From assembly GCF_014696615.1 (NCBI RefSeq), contig NZ_JACJQJ010000078.1, positions 1 to 38,347 of the forward strand: a DNA stretch of 38,347 nt, written 5' to 3'. The notes below the pieces were generated by a model, which had not been told where the DNA came from, made no database searches, and saw nothing but the letters and a program-made list of their open reading frames with translations. Shown piece after piece: positions 7,355 through 16,112 of the stretch; position 1 is the first letter of the stretch; every line of letters begins with the position of its first letter. The DNA is from Nostoc linckia FACHB-104. Lineage in GTDB: Bacteria > Cyanobacteriota > Cyanobacteriia > Cyanobacteriales > Nostocaceae. The translations under genes and the position numbers were made by a program.

Positions 7355-9649
7355 ATGAAACCCCACCTGCGTGTTCTAATTGTTGAGGATTCTGAAGATG
7401 ATACTCTCCTAGTTTTAAGAGAGTTGCGTCGGGGTGGATACCATGTTGAATATGTGCGTGTTGATACCGCAGCCTCCATGCAGTCCGCGCTCAATCAACA
7501 GTTATGGGACATCATCATTGCAGATTACAGCCTACCTGCCTTTAGTGGTTTAGTAGCTTTAGAACTTGTGCAAAGTCAAAAGCTGGATTTACCATTTATT
7601 ATTGTTTCCGGCACAATTGGCGAGGATATTGCGGTTGCAGCCATGAAAGCTGGGGCACACGACTATATAATCAAAGGTAATATGGCCCGGCTAGTGCCTG
7701 CGGTAGAGCGAGAGTTGCGAGAGGCACAGGAACGGCATAAAAGGCATAGTGCAGAACAGGCTTTTCGAGAAAGCGAAGACCGCTTCCGTACCCTCTGTTC
7801 TTCGGCTCCTGTGGCTATATTTCAGACGGATGCCGAAGGGCAGCTGATATATAGCAATCCTTTATGGTACGACATTTCCGGCTTCAGCGAACAGCAGAGT
7901 GTAGGCTATGGTTGGATTCAAGCCATTCACCCAGAAGATAGAGCTGAAGTTTTTCAGGACTGGCAAAGAACAGTTTCAGAGCAAAGCACTTGGGTTGACG
8001 AGTATCGGCTACTTACCCCCCAAGAAGAAATTCGCTGGGTGCGGGCGTTAGCTAGCCCGATGTATTCCACAGAAAGACGATTCTTAGGCCATGTCGGTAC
8101 ATTTGAAGATATTAGCGATCGCAAACAAGCAGCACAAAAAATCTACGAACAAGCAGCTTTATTGGATATTTCCATAGATGCGATCGCAGTTTGTAACCTG
8201 AAAAATCATATCCTCTTCTGGAATAAAGGTGCAGAAAAGCTTTACGGATGGACGACAGCAGAAATCGTCGGCAGAAATGCTACTTTCCTTTTAGGGAAAA
8301 ATGCCGAAACTTCGCCATCATTCTCCGAAATTCAGGCAATCTTAGCCAAAGAAGGTAAATGGCAAGGTGAGTTACAGCAAGTCACCAAAGATGGTAAAGA
8401 TCTCATCGTGGAAAGTCGCTGGACGCTGATGCGTGATGAAGCGGGTAACCCCAAATCTATTCTCAAAGTCAGTACCGATATCACCCAGAAAAAGCAACTA
8501 GAAGCGCAATTTCTCCGGACTCAAAGATTGGAAAGTTTGGGTAGCCTCGCTAGCGGAATTGCTCATGACTTCAACAACATTCTCACGCCCATCTTAGCGA
8601 CAGCGCAACTACTACCAGCGAAATTTCCTAACCTGGATGAAAACAGTCAGCAACTACTAGAGATATTAGAAAGCAGTGCAAAGCGAGGTGCTGATTTAGT
8701 ACAGCAAATTCTCTCCTTTACTCGCGGAGTTGAAGGAAGCCGAACACTAGTGCAAGTCAGACATTTGCTCTCAGATATCGCCCAGGTTGCTCACAGAACC
8801 TTTCCCAAATCTATTGAAACCAAAACTGATATCAATCCTAATCTTTGGACAGTTTTTGCCGATGCAACGCAACTGCATCAAGTACTGATGAATCTCTGTG
8901 TAAATGCCCGTGATGCCATGCCTGATGGTGGTATTCTCAGTATTACTGCCGAAAACCTCTGGATTGATGAAAACTATGCTCAAATGTATGGCAATTCTGA
9001 AGCAGGTTTTTATGTTGTCATCACTATTGCTGATACAGGAACAGGTATTCCCCCAGAAATTATTGACCACATCTTTGAGCCGTTTTTTACTACTAAAGAA
9101 GTAGGAAAAGGCACAGGTTTAGGGCTTTCTACTGTCATGAGCATTATTAAAAGCCACAATGGTTTTGTCAGTGTACACAGTGAGGTAGGACAAGGAAGCA
9201 GTTTTAAAGTCTACTTACCTAGTAGAGAAGCCACAGAAACCAATACAATCACTAATACAAATCTCCCAAGTGGAAATAACGAATTAATTTTGGTAGTAGA
9301 TGACGAAGTTTCGATTTGCGAGATTGCTAAAACTACCTTAGAAACTCATAATTACAGAGTTTTAACTGCTAGTGATGGCATTGGAGCTTTAGCACTTTAT
9401 GCTCAGTATATAGATGACATCAGTGTGGTGTTAATAGATATGATGATGCCTGTCATGGATGGTTCTCAAACTATACAGATGTTGCAGCGCATGAATCCAG
9501 ATGTCCAAATTATTGCCATGAGTGGACTGATGGCCTATGAACCCCATGAGCAAAAACAAAGCCTTGGTATCCGAGAATTCTTAGCTAAACCCTTTACAGC
9601 TCAGGTATTACTGAATACCTTACATGAGGTTATTTCGATAAATGGGTAA
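7355..9649 (+). CDS. Hybrid sensor kinase, REC-PAS-PAS-HisKA-HATPase-REC
   Basis: A 764-residue soluble protein. The N-terminal receiver (residues 5-125) has phosphoacceptor D57 in IIIADYSLP. Two PAS domains follow, about 140-258 and 265-380, each ending in a PAC-like stretch (GTFEDISDRKQ, KVSTDITQKK). The kinase core has H404 in GIAHDFNNILTP, a subtype with HDFNN instead of HELR, N517 in the N box, and DTGTGIP and GKGTGLGL loops. A C-terminal receiver has DD at 649-650 and phosphoacceptor D695 in VLIDMMMPVMDG. It is the third gene of the cluster with the cyanobacteriochrome kinase and the Rcp1-like regulator, so it can plausibly take in their phosphoryl group through its first receiver and integrate a second PAS-sensed signal. 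No membrane segment is seen. Confidence 0.9.
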   Translation: MKPHLRVLIVEDSEDDTLLVLRELRRGGYHVEYVRVDTAASMQSALNQQLWDIIIADYSLPAFSGLVALELVQSQKLDLPFIIVSGTIGEDIAVAAMKAGAHDYIIKGNMARLVPAVERELREAQERHKRHSAEQAFRESEDRFRTLCSSAPVAIFQTDAEGQLIYSNPLWYDISGFSEQQSVGYGWIQAIHPEDRAEVFQDWQRTVSEQSTWVDEYRLLTPQEEIRWVRALASPMYSTERRFLGHVGTFEDISDRKQAAQKIYEQAALLDISIDAIAVCNLKNHILFWNKGAEKLYGWTTAEIVGRNATFLLGKNAETSPSFSEIQAILAKEGKWQGELQQVTKDGKDLIVESRWTLMRDEAGNPKSILKVSTDITQKKQLEAQFLRTQRLESLGSLASGIAHDFNNILTPILATAQLLPAKFPNLDENSQQLLEILESSAKRGADLVQQILSFTRGVEGSRTLVQVRHLLSDIAQVAHRTFPKSIETKTDINPNLWTVFADATQLHQVLMNLCVNARDAMPDGGILSITAENLWIDENYAQMYGNSEAGFYVVITIADTGTGIPPEIIDHIFEPFFTTKEVGKGTGLGLSTVMSIIKSHNGFVSVHSEVGQGSSFKVYLPSREATETNTITNTNLPSGNNELILVVDDEVSICEIAKTTLETHNYRVLTASDGIGALALYAQYIDDISVVLIDMMMPVMDGSQTIQMLQRMNPDVQIIAMSGLMAYEPHEQKQSLGIREFLAKPFTAQVLLNTLHEVISING

Positions 9650-9699
9650 TGGGGAATGGGTAATTGGTTATCAGACAAACAACAAATAACAAATGACAA
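9641..9699. repeat. Short repeat patch shared with 1600-1675
   Basis: GGGTAATGGGGAATGGG is followed by TATCAGACAAACAACAAATA and ACAAATGACA. The second part also occurs at 1614-1650. The patch fills the whole space between the convergent hybrid-kinase and antiporter genes. Confidence 0.7.
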
Positions 9700-10998
9700 T
9701 TATTCAAATTCATCAATTGTTGCAGGGATATGAGGTTTTTGCCGACTACCAATATTTCTTTCATACCACCTCATTAAGGGAGTTGAGGTAATTCCATGCA
9801 CAATTACAGAGACGACAATTGTGGTGTAAGTTATCCAAGAGATTTTTTCGGCAGATTCACCTTTTAAACCATTACCAAATGCATAGGCAAGATAATATAA
9901 AGAACCAACACCACGAATACCAAACCAACCTAATAACCAGCGAGTTCCGGAATGTAAAGTACGGCGAGGTGAATCTAAAGGACGTTTACCTATGGTGCTA
10001 ATCCATACTCCTACGGGTCGGATTACAAAAAATAATAACACTATTACTATTAAAGATTGGAACGCATAATTGAGCATTGGTTGTACTAGCAATATCGTTC
10101 CTAATAGTAAAATTGTGCCTACTTCTAAGAGCTTTTCTAATTTTTCTACAAACCCCAATTGTGCTAGAGGTTTTTCTGGATCTTGGTAACTGCGTTGAGC
10201 AACTAAACCAGCAACAAATACTGCTAAAAATCCATAACCATTAACAATTTCTGTTAATGAATAAGTCAGAAAAATTATACTAATAGCGATGAAGTCTTCC
10301 ATCAACTCATCGGCGCGGCGGCGCTTTTGGACTTTTTTATCCAGCCAAACTATTGCTTTGGCAACAATAATTCCCATGACAATACCAGCTGCGATCGCCC
10401 AAATTACATCGACTAATAACCAATTCTTTAACCAGTTATCCCAATTAGGGTCTTTGAGGGCATAAATTCCAAAATAAACGAAGGGAAAGGCTAAAGCATC
10501 ATTTAAGCCACCTTCGGAAGTTAAACCAAAGCGCAACTCATCTTGGTCATTAGTATCGGTTAGTTGGACTTCTGAGGCTAATACTGGGTCAGTTGGTGCG
10601 AGAATTGCTCCTAATAAAATCGCTTCTCCCCAATTCATCCCTAAAAAAAATTTGCCCACAGCAGCCAATGCAAAAATTGAAATTGGCATCAAAAATCCAA
10701 TGAGGCGCGCTGTAATATCCCAAACTCCAAATTTCAGCGGTCGGACTATTTTTAAACCACAACTAAATACAGAAATAATTACTACAAGTTCTGCGATGCG
10801 TTCGAGAAATTCAGCATTAAATACATCATCTCGCCGCAATTGAATCAGTCCGAAGCCATAAGGGCCTAAGAAAATACCAACCACTAGATAGATGAGAGCA
10901 AAGGAAAGAGGTAGACGCGAAATCCACCCCGAGCCTAATGTAACTATCAACAAGAGTAGACCAATGACCAATAGGTCAATAATATAAGTGTCTACCAT
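9700..10998 (-). CDS. Cation:proton antiporter, CPA1/NhaP type
   Basis: A 432-residue integral membrane protein with about 11-12 hydrophobic segments, starting with an N-terminal helix at residues 6-24. It carries the transport-site signatures of the Na+/H+ exchanger fold: PTDP at residues 135-138 (T136, D137) and the ND pair N166-D167 in SEGGLNDALAFPFVY. The ND pair points to electroneutral CPA1/NhaP rather than the DD-type CPA2. No C-terminal TrkA or CBS domain is present, and the tail after about residue 415 is short and hydrophilic. It exchanges Na+ or K+ for H+ across the plasma or thylakoid membrane; ion preference cannot be read from the sequence. It is monocistronic and convergent with the signalling operon. 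Confidence 0.88.
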   Translation of the reverse strand: MVDTYIIDLLVIGLLLLIVTLGSGWISRLPLSFALIYLVVGIFLGPYGFGLIQLRRDDVFNAEFLERIAELVVIISVFSCGLKIVRPLKFGVWDITARLIGFLMPISIFALAAVGKFFLGMNWGEAILLGAILAPTDPVLASEVQLTDTNDQDELRFGLTSEGGLNDALAFPFVYFGIYALKDPNWDNWLKNWLLVDVIWAIAAGIVMGIIVAKAIVWLDKKVQKRRRADELMEDFIAISIIFLTYSLTEIVNGYGFLAVFVAGLVAQRSYQDPEKPLAQLGFVEKLEKLLEVGTILLLGTILLVQPMLNYAFQSLIVIVLLFFVIRPVGVWISTIGKRPLDSPRRTLHSGTRWLLGWFGIRGVGSLYYLAYAFGNGLKGESAEKISWITYTTIVVSVIVHGITSTPLMRWYERNIGSRQKPHIPATIDEFE

Positions 10999-11468
10999 AG
11001 ATAATGTGTATCAAAAATGAGTTTTGCTTTGTCAGTCTAGTAGTATTGTCTATTGCTCTGAATCACCCCTAGGGTGATTCTATTGGTATGATTTTGCGTT
11101 CAAGACTAGATAGAGTCGCGTCTATGTTTTCTATAGAGACTTGGGAAGATAGATGAGGAACTAGGGGAGATGAGGGAAAAATAATTAATGATAAATCACA
11201 AACGCCAAACACAATATCAACTTCATCCGAAATACATAATTCCACAGTTGTATGTAAATAATGTTGCAGATAAGTGTGTTGCTAACTAATCACTGGCGCT
11301 CTAGTATTCGTACTCAGAACTCAGCACTTTTTAGTTAGTAGCAGTGTAAGTGTTGCTGTGATCAATAAAAGTCAACATTTGTTTATAGATGCATAAGGCT
11401 TTTGAGCAATATGCAGAAATTTCTGGGAATCTACTAAATAACACATTTTTTTAATGATTAATTAGTCT
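10999..11468. promoter_or_regulatory. Divergent intergenic region between antiporter and LuxR regulator
   Basis: This 470-bp space separates two divergent genes and must contain both promoters. The clearest structure is a hairpin at 11060-11080 (GAATCACCC, loop CTA, complement). The rest shows short A/T-rich runs and one ACTCAGAACTCAGCACT heptamer patch near 11313. No coding frame is seen, and I cannot place -10/-35 boxes with confidence. Confidence 0.5.
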
Positions 11469-12083
11469 ATGATTACTCTCACTCAAACTTCGGCTACACA
11501 AGCAATTAAACGGCAAAAGGCAGATATTCTTAATTATCCTGACTTAATGCAAGTTTATTTTTTCCAAGCAGTAATTGAGAACTTAGAAGATGGCATCTTA
11601 ATTTTAAATGAAGTTGGTGAACTGTTACACGCTAATGCATCTGCCGAACAGATTTGTTCGCAGTTAAATCAAGAAAATTGCTACAAAAAATTTGTACATC
11701 CAATTATTCAGCAGCTTTGCCAATCTTTAATTGACAGCCGGACTTTTACAGATAATCAACAACTGATTCTCTCAGACGAAATTATATTTAATCAAACAAC
11801 TATTTTTCGGATTCGGGTGAGGTGGCTAAATTTAAATACTGTGCAGATGCCTTATTTTCTAGTCACAATTGAAAATCAATATCAATCGCTCAAAAATATT
11901 GCGAACGCTGAAGTGAAAAAATATGATTTGACAGCAAGAGAAGCAGAAATTTGGTCTCTTTATCGAGGTAAATATAGTTATAAAGATATTGCTGCTAAGT
12001 TGTATATTACTGTTAATACTGTCAAGAAACACATGAAAAATATCCATGCTAAACGACAAGCATTTATGGAAACGCAGCAGTAG
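11469..12083 (+). CDS. PAS-like plus LuxR-type HTH transcriptional regulator
   Basis: A 204-residue DNA-binding protein. Residues about 30-135 look like a PAS fold (AVIENLEDGILILNEVGELLHANASAEQI is the typical PAS start, ending in YFLVTIENQ). Residues about 150-198 form a LuxR/GerE helix-turn-helix: LTAREAEIWSLYRGKYSYKDIAA, then LYITVNTVKKHMKNIHAK, where the VNTVKKH recognition helix is well conserved. No receiver domain is present, so it is not a classical NarL-type response regulator; the PAS-like part would sense a ligand or partner. It is transcribed alone and divergently from the antiporter, which could make that gene a target, but this is only suggested by position. Confidence 0.85.
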   Translation: MITLTQTSATQAIKRQKADILNYPDLMQVYFFQAVIENLEDGILILNEVGELLHANASAEQICSQLNQENCYKKFVHPIIQQLCQSLIDSRTFTDNQQLILSDEIIFNQTTIFRIRVRWLNLNTVQMPYFLVTIENQYQSLKNIANAEVKKYDLTAREAEIWSLYRGKYSYKDIAAKLYITVNTVKKHMKNIHAKRQAFMETQQ

Positions 12084-12103
12084 TTATAAAATTTCATACT
12101 TTT

Positions 12104-12179
12104 GGATTGACCCCAGGGATCAATCCACTTGCTCAAGAATTTGGAAGTGATAATTTTGGATTTATCCCGCGAATAAATC
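12104..12179. repeat. Pair of related hairpins after the LuxR-type gene
   Basis: Hairpin one (12104-12126) has a perfect 7-bp stem GGATTGA/TCAATCC with loop CCCCAGGGA. Hairpin two (12159-12179) has stem GATTTAT/ATAAATC with loop CCCGCGA. They resemble each other in layout. An open frame of 47 codons (TTG at 12107 to TAA at 12250) runs through both, but I have no evidence that it is translated. The element may serve as the transcript end of the LuxR-type gene. Confidence 0.5.
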
Positions 12180-12323
12180 GGGATATTGAACTATTAATTA
12201 ATAATTGTTCGGCAATTCAAAATATCAATATAGCTGGAGATTTAACATAAAATTAATCCTGCTATTTCTAAATATTTACTAACTTTTCATTGCGTATTTT
12301 TTAACTATTTAATGAATTTGTGT

Positions 12324-12803
12324 TTAGCGAGGTTTGGCAGAATTTTGAATAGTTAATAATCGATTGTAAATCTGCCGTTTTAAGTTTTCGTCACTTTGGA
12401 TATTGAGAGTAATTTGGTTGAAGCGTATAATGGTTAACCCATTATCTTCGACTATTTTTTGAGAGCGCGTACAGTAATTTACCGCCACATCTTGAGCTTT
12501 TTTTGGCAGCCCACTGATAGTTTTGGCATCATTACAAATTATTTTGGGAATTTCACTTCCACCAATAATTTTTTTAATTTCGTCAAAAGCTTGTTGACGT
12601 GCTGGCTCCATTGCTAATACAGCTTGAGCATAGTTATTGACTTCATCAGTATTTACTGGTTGTGGTGTTTGAGCATTAACTTTGCCACTTACCATTAAAA
12701 CGCTGGCTACTAAACCAGCAGTAGCGATCGCACTGTAAGACAGACTTTGAGAAAGTATTTTTTGCCAGCTTCGTGGAAAAAAGAAATCAGCAATGTTTTT
12801 CAT
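12324..12803 (-). CDS. DUF4168 family secreted protein
   Basis: A 159-residue protein with an N-terminal export signal: a basic start, then SYSAIATAGLVASVLMVSG, ending in NAQ (cleavage likely after about residue 44). The mature part is helical and matches DUF4168: VNNYAQAVLAMEPARQQAFDEIKKIIG near residue 55 and a C-terminal ITLNIQSDENLKRQIYNRLLTIQ. Two cysteines (ICNDA, NYCTRS) could form a periplasmic disulfide. The family has no known function. The gene sits upstream of holA on the same strand, but the 108-bp gap makes co-transcription uncertain. Confidence 0.8.
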   Translation of the reverse strand: MKNIADFFFPRSWQKILSQSLSYSAIATAGLVASVLMVSGKVNAQTPQPVNTDEVNNYAQAVLAMEPARQQAFDEIKKIIGGSEIPKIICNDAKTISGLPKKAQDVAVNYCTRSQKIVEDNGLTIIRFNQITLNIQSDENLKRQIYNRLLTIQNSAKPR

Positions 12804-12911
12804 ATGATATATGACACAGAACTAGGGTAGCAATATGATAATGACTGTGAATTATTTTAGAAGTAAGAAGTTCCAGAAAGTTCTTACTCCATCAAATTTT
12901 TATATTTATAC

Positions 12912-13901
12912 TCAGTTTCCTTGAGACACTTGACAAAGTTCTATCACCTTCGTCTGCAGTGTTGTTATATCTGAATATCCTTGCTTGAGACTAACTTCTA
13001 AGTCTAATAGCAGAGGTAAAATAGAGGTAAGTTGCTGTACAGAAAGGGATTTGACTTCCTGTTGTAAAAAGTAAATACGTTTGGGGTTACCAATTTCAGC
13101 AGCTTTAGCAATCTCTTGAGGATTGCGCTCACCACTTTCCATCATAATTTTTACCCATAACCAGGTGCGAAATTGACCAATCAATGTAGCCACTATGCGT
13201 AAACCAGGCTCGGCAGCATTGATCAAATCGCTTAAGGTGGCTAAGGCTTTGGCTGTATCCCCATTTCTGATGGCTGCTGCTAATTGTAAACTATTTTGCG
13301 TAGTATTTCTAACTAGCTTGGTAACGGTATCTACATCTAGAGGCTGATTGCTACCAGCACCATAGAGCCGCAATTTCTCCATTTCATTGTAGAGGAGGCG
13401 GGTATCGTTGCCTACCGATTCGGCAATTACTTCCATTGCCTTAGCTGTTAATTTTACGCCTACGCTGTGAGCAGCTTGATGAACTGCTTGTACAAGTAAC
13501 TCTGTTTTCCAAGGGGGAATCAGCGGAAATTCCCGAAATTCAGTAGCGTATTGTTTTAAAAGTTTCGTCGCTTTCAAGCGTTCGTCGGGTTTGTTGCGAC
13601 TGGTGAGGAGTAAAAATGAGTTGTCGGGAATCACAGGTAAGGTGCGCGTCAGTTCTGCTAACACATTATCTGGACAATGCTGAGATAAAGTAGTATTCAC
13701 TAGCCAGACTAACCGTCCACCAGCGCCAAAGCTGGGTGTCATGACTTCATTTAATCCCTGAATTACTGCATCAGCTTGATCTGGAAGCAAGGAAGTGTAG
13801 TTAAAACTTGTCCATAGGGGATCGAGGACGCGATCGCATAACAAATCCACGGCCTTTTCTATGGCAAAATCATCTTCACCCCAGTAAACGTAAATTGGCA
13901 T
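12912..13901 (-). CDS. holA: DNA polymerase III, delta subunit
   Basis: A 329-residue clamp-loader subunit that opens the beta sliding clamp ring during replication. It starts MPIYVYWGEDDFAIEKAVDLL, matching the delta N-terminus (a Rossmann-like domain lacking a Walker A motif). Further landmarks are LTSRNKPDERLKATKLLKQYA around residue 100, ESVGNDTRLLYNEMEKLRLYG around residue 165, and a C-terminal helical collar domain (IVATLIGQFRTWLWVKIM and QGYSDITTLQTKVIELC). The length fits the family (about 330 aa). The upstream gap on this strand is filled with GGGGATT heptamers at 13940-13980. Confidence 0.9.
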   Translation of the reverse strand: MPIYVYWGEDDFAIEKAVDLLCDRVLDPLWTSFNYTSLLPDQADAVIQGLNEVMTPSFGAGGRLVWLVNTTLSQHCPDNVLAELTRTLPVIPDNSFLLLTSRNKPDERLKATKLLKQYATEFREFPLIPPWKTELLVQAVHQAAHSVGVKLTAKAMEVIAESVGNDTRLLYNEMEKLRLYGAGSNQPLDVDTVTKLVRNTTQNSLQLAAAIRNGDTAKALATLSDLINAAEPGLRIVATLIGQFRTWLWVKIMMESGERNPQEIAKAAEIGNPKRIYFLQQEVKSLSVQQLTSILPLLLDLEVSLKQGYSDITTLQTKVIELCQVSQGN

Positions 13902-13939
13902 AGAAAAATCTCAGTTCTCCGCTTGTTCCACCGTATCAC

Positions 13940-14041
13940 TAGATTGGGGATTGGGGACTGGGGATTGGGGACTGGGGACAAATCAATTCAAAATTCAAAA
14001 TTCAAAATTAAATAACTCTTGGGGATTGGGGGATTGATTGA
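13940..14041. repeat. GGGGATT/GGGGACT heptamer array and A/T-rich repeat
   Basis: Five GGGGATT or GGGGACT units at about 13945-13979 are followed by three ATTCAAA-type units and another GGGGATT patch. This fills the gap between the kinase-like gene and holA. Confidence 0.75.
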
Positions 14042-14752
14042 TCAAGGTGTCTTGTTCTTGTGTCTTCTAGAAATTTTGTAGAAGATGTGTTCGCAAGATT
14101 TTTTTAACTTGGAGAAGAAGCGATAAGTTTTGCGAACAACGTCTAGCAAAAAGTAAGGAATTTTCAGCCGCAATGGGGCTAGGATGGGGCGATATAACCA
14201 ATAGTATGCTCTTTTGAGGTTGTCCCATTTGGCACATTTGTCTTCATGGAGAAAGTCGGAAATATCTACCACTAATCCCCTTCCTTCATACATCATGACA
14301 TTCCGCCCATGTACATCATGGGGATATAATCCCCGCTTCCGTGCATATTCTAGGGCCTCATCGATATCTTGGATAACTTGCTTGGGGATACGCAGTCCAC
14401 GCTGGATAGAGTCATAAAGTGTGACTCCATATAACCGCTTCAAGATTAAAAGACCTTCTTTAGCATATAGGCATTCCGAGTAAGCTGGGTGCGAACCTAA
14501 ACGGCGGTAAACTTCTACCTCTTCTTCAAAACCAGGCCTTCCGGGTGCATAAATCTTGACAACCCAGTTGGGATAATCTGGGTGATAAACTACCGCAGCA
14601 TAATTTCCTACTCCCAGTTTTTGCCAAGGATAGGGAAGATAGCTGATTTTTACTGGATCGTGGGGAGCTATGCTCTCAACCTGTAATTTGGGAATTAACT
14701 CTTGATGAACAGTCTCTATCAGCTGATCTATGAGCGCTCTATCCATACTCAT
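14042..14752 (-). CDS. Small atypical protein kinase (RIO/APH-like fold)
   Basis: A 236-residue soluble kinase-like protein. It shows a nucleotide-binding loop-like LGVGNYAAVVY (residues 46-56), a probable ATP-anchoring K66 in WVVKIYAPG, a catalytic loop HDVHGRN with D146 and N151, and a metal-binding Asp in VVDISDF (D163). The H-D-x-H-x-x-N loop is typical of RIO, ABC1 and aminoglycoside-phosphotransferase-like kinases rather than Hanks-type Ser/Thr kinases. The C-terminal 50 residues are rich in aromatic and basic residues (FFSKLKKSCEHIFYKISRRHKNK) and may contact membrane or nucleic acid. The substrate is unknown. The gene is divergent from the unknown gene at 14922. Confidence 0.7.
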   Translation of the reverse strand: MSMDRALIDQLIETVHQELIPKLQVESIAPHDPVKISYLPYPWQKLGVGNYAAVVYHPDYPNWVVKIYAPGRPGFEEEVEVYRRLGSHPAYSECLYAKEGLLILKRLYGVTLYDSIQRGLRIPKQVIQDIDEALEYARKRGLYPHDVHGRNVMMYEGRGLVVDISDFLHEDKCAKWDNLKRAYYWLYRPILAPLRLKIPYFLLDVVRKTYRFFSKLKKSCEHIFYKISRRHKNKTP

Positions 14753-14921
14753 TCCCGTGAGAGGAGTTCAACTGTCCGGGATTATACATTATATTGCTGA
14801 CCTTCACACTGCCTGAGTAGGCGATCGCACTAATTGTTTACATCAAAAATATAAGTTATATAATCAACACAAATAATCAGTTAAACCTAAAAAATATACT
14901 TATAAATATTTTGGTTAGTAG

Positions 14922-15437
14922 ATGAGAGAGAAGATGCGATCGCAACATGAACCACAGGTTTTTTCTGCTGTAATTCAAGATTACAGTATGGCTGGAGAAT
15001 ACCTGATTGCAAACTCTGCGGCGATTTTTTCTCCAACTGCTAAGGGGGAAGTTATCCTCTGGGACAATCTTAAGTTTTTGCAAATTTCACCCTGTAGCTC
15101 ATTTTTCGAGAATGCATACAATGTCAAAAAAGAGACTTATGATGATTGGCTAGTGAGCAATCATCAACCTAGCTTATTGACTCCGTTACTGATTAACGAT
15201 CAACTCACTTTCATTTCTGAACAACAGTGTCAGCAGCTTTGTAATAATTATGATTATCGGTGGTCTGTTTTTTATTGGTTGACTCGACCAGGGTTTTCTG
15301 CAGATTTTTCCCAAGCATTGATTCAAATATACGCCCATTGTCCAGCCGGGCCACCTCAGTATGGCAGTATAGTTTATCTAGAAAGAACAGAAGATGTATG
15401 GCAAGTCAAGTCATCTTTTGGTTTGTATAATCAATAA
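14922..15437 (+). CDS. Hypothetical protein, 171 aa
   Basis: I do not recognise a family. The protein is soluble, acidic to neutral and aromatic-rich, with no signal peptide or membrane segment. It contains PTAKGEVILWDNLKFLQISPC near the centre and ends VYLERTEDVWQVKSSFGLYNQ, which reads like a beta-strand-rich fold. It may start at the ATG at 14922 or at 14934 (MRSQHEP); neither has a strong ribosome site. A strong hairpin lies between it and the convergent GUN4 gene. Codon use resembles its neighbours, so it is likely a real gene. Confidence 0.55.
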   Translation: MREKMRSQHEPQVFSAVIQDYSMAGEYLIANSAAIFSPTAKGEVILWDNLKFLQISPCSSFFENAYNVKKETYDDWLVSNHQPSLLTPLLINDQLTFISEQQCQQLCNNYDYRWSVFYWLTRPGFSADFSQALIQIYAHCPAGPPQYGSIVYLERTEDVWQVKSSFGLYNQ

Positions 15438-15468
15438 TTCCATTAATGCGATCGCCTCACGAACAAAT

Positions 15469-15501
15469 AGATCCCCGACTTTTTGGAAAAGTCGGGGATC
15501 T
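15469..15501. terminator. Strong hairpin between convergent genes
   Basis: A perfect 15-bp stem (AGATCCCCGACTTTT with its complement) and a TGG loop lie between the convergent hypothetical and GUN4 genes. With TTTT/AAAA inside the stem it could act as a bidirectional terminator; the same type of sequence is also a common dispersed cyanobacterial palindrome. Confidence 0.55.
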
Positions 15502-15520
15502 GAACATATCGCATAAAATA

Positions 15521-16009
15521 TTATATTTTACAAGTCTCGAGGCGAGAAAAAATTATTACTTCTATTCCTACACCCCTGCTGAAACACTCACCTATCGGGA
15601 GGTGTCCTCTAGGAGCAGAGGTATTAAAAGTAACTTGCTCGTAATTAATCCAGCTGTTTTCTACTCGCCATCCCACGCGATCGCCAAATTTATTCCAGGC
15701 TTCTTCGTAATACTTACCGTCAGGCTGACCACCAACGTTTAGGTAAATTTCTTTTTGAACACTGAAGCCAAAGATTCCATTGCTATATTTTAGCCATAGG
15801 CGGTCAATGGTGCGGAAGTCAGTACAGGGAAAATTTAACAGTTGGCTTTCGTGTATGTAACCATGTTCTTTAAGCCCTACTGCTTGAAGCATTACCAGAT
15901 AAGTTTCATAATCAGCATCTTTCCAGTTCCCTACTGCTAGCAAATCGCGTAGTTTGCTATAGTCTACACCTCTTCTTGAACTGAGTTTAATGTCTTTTTT
16001 GCCTGCCAT
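15521..16009 (-). CDS. Stand-alone GUN4-domain protein
   Basis: A 162-residue protein that is almost entirely one GUN4 domain, the porphyrin-binding fold that in the true Gun4 stimulates Mg-chelatase. Landmarks are GVDYSKLRDLLAVGNWKDAD (residues 14-33), FPCTDFRTIDRLWLKYSNGIFGFSVQKEIYL (60-90), FGDRVGWR (108-115), APRGHLPIG and the conserved end FSRLETCKI (154-162). It lacks the extra N-terminal helical domain of the chlorophyll-pathway Gun4 (about 230 aa), so it is more likely one of the many GUN4-like sensors of Nostocales. The same domain occurs fused to NACHT at 22515. Tetrapyrrole binding is inferred from the family. Confidence 0.85.
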   Translation of the reverse strand: MAGKKDIKLSSRRGVDYSKLRDLLAVGNWKDADYETYLVMLQAVGLKEHGYIHESQLLNFPCTDFRTIDRLWLKYSNGIFGFSVQKEIYLNVGGQPDGKYYEEAWNKFGDRVGWRVENSWINYEQVTFNTSAPRGHLPIGECFSRGVGIEVIIFSRLETCKI

Positions 16010-16112
16010 AGGAGCAAGTTAGTGATTTTGAATACAAGAATTTTAAATTAATGTATTACTGAATTCTTCAAAGGTGAATTAGGGTAATGCACAACACACC
16101 GAACTGTTAAAT

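Noticed and set aside
8771-9070. Minus-strand frame of 99 codons inside the hybrid kinase gene
   Set aside because: It is the antisense shadow of a clear kinase-domain coding region with no recognisable motif.
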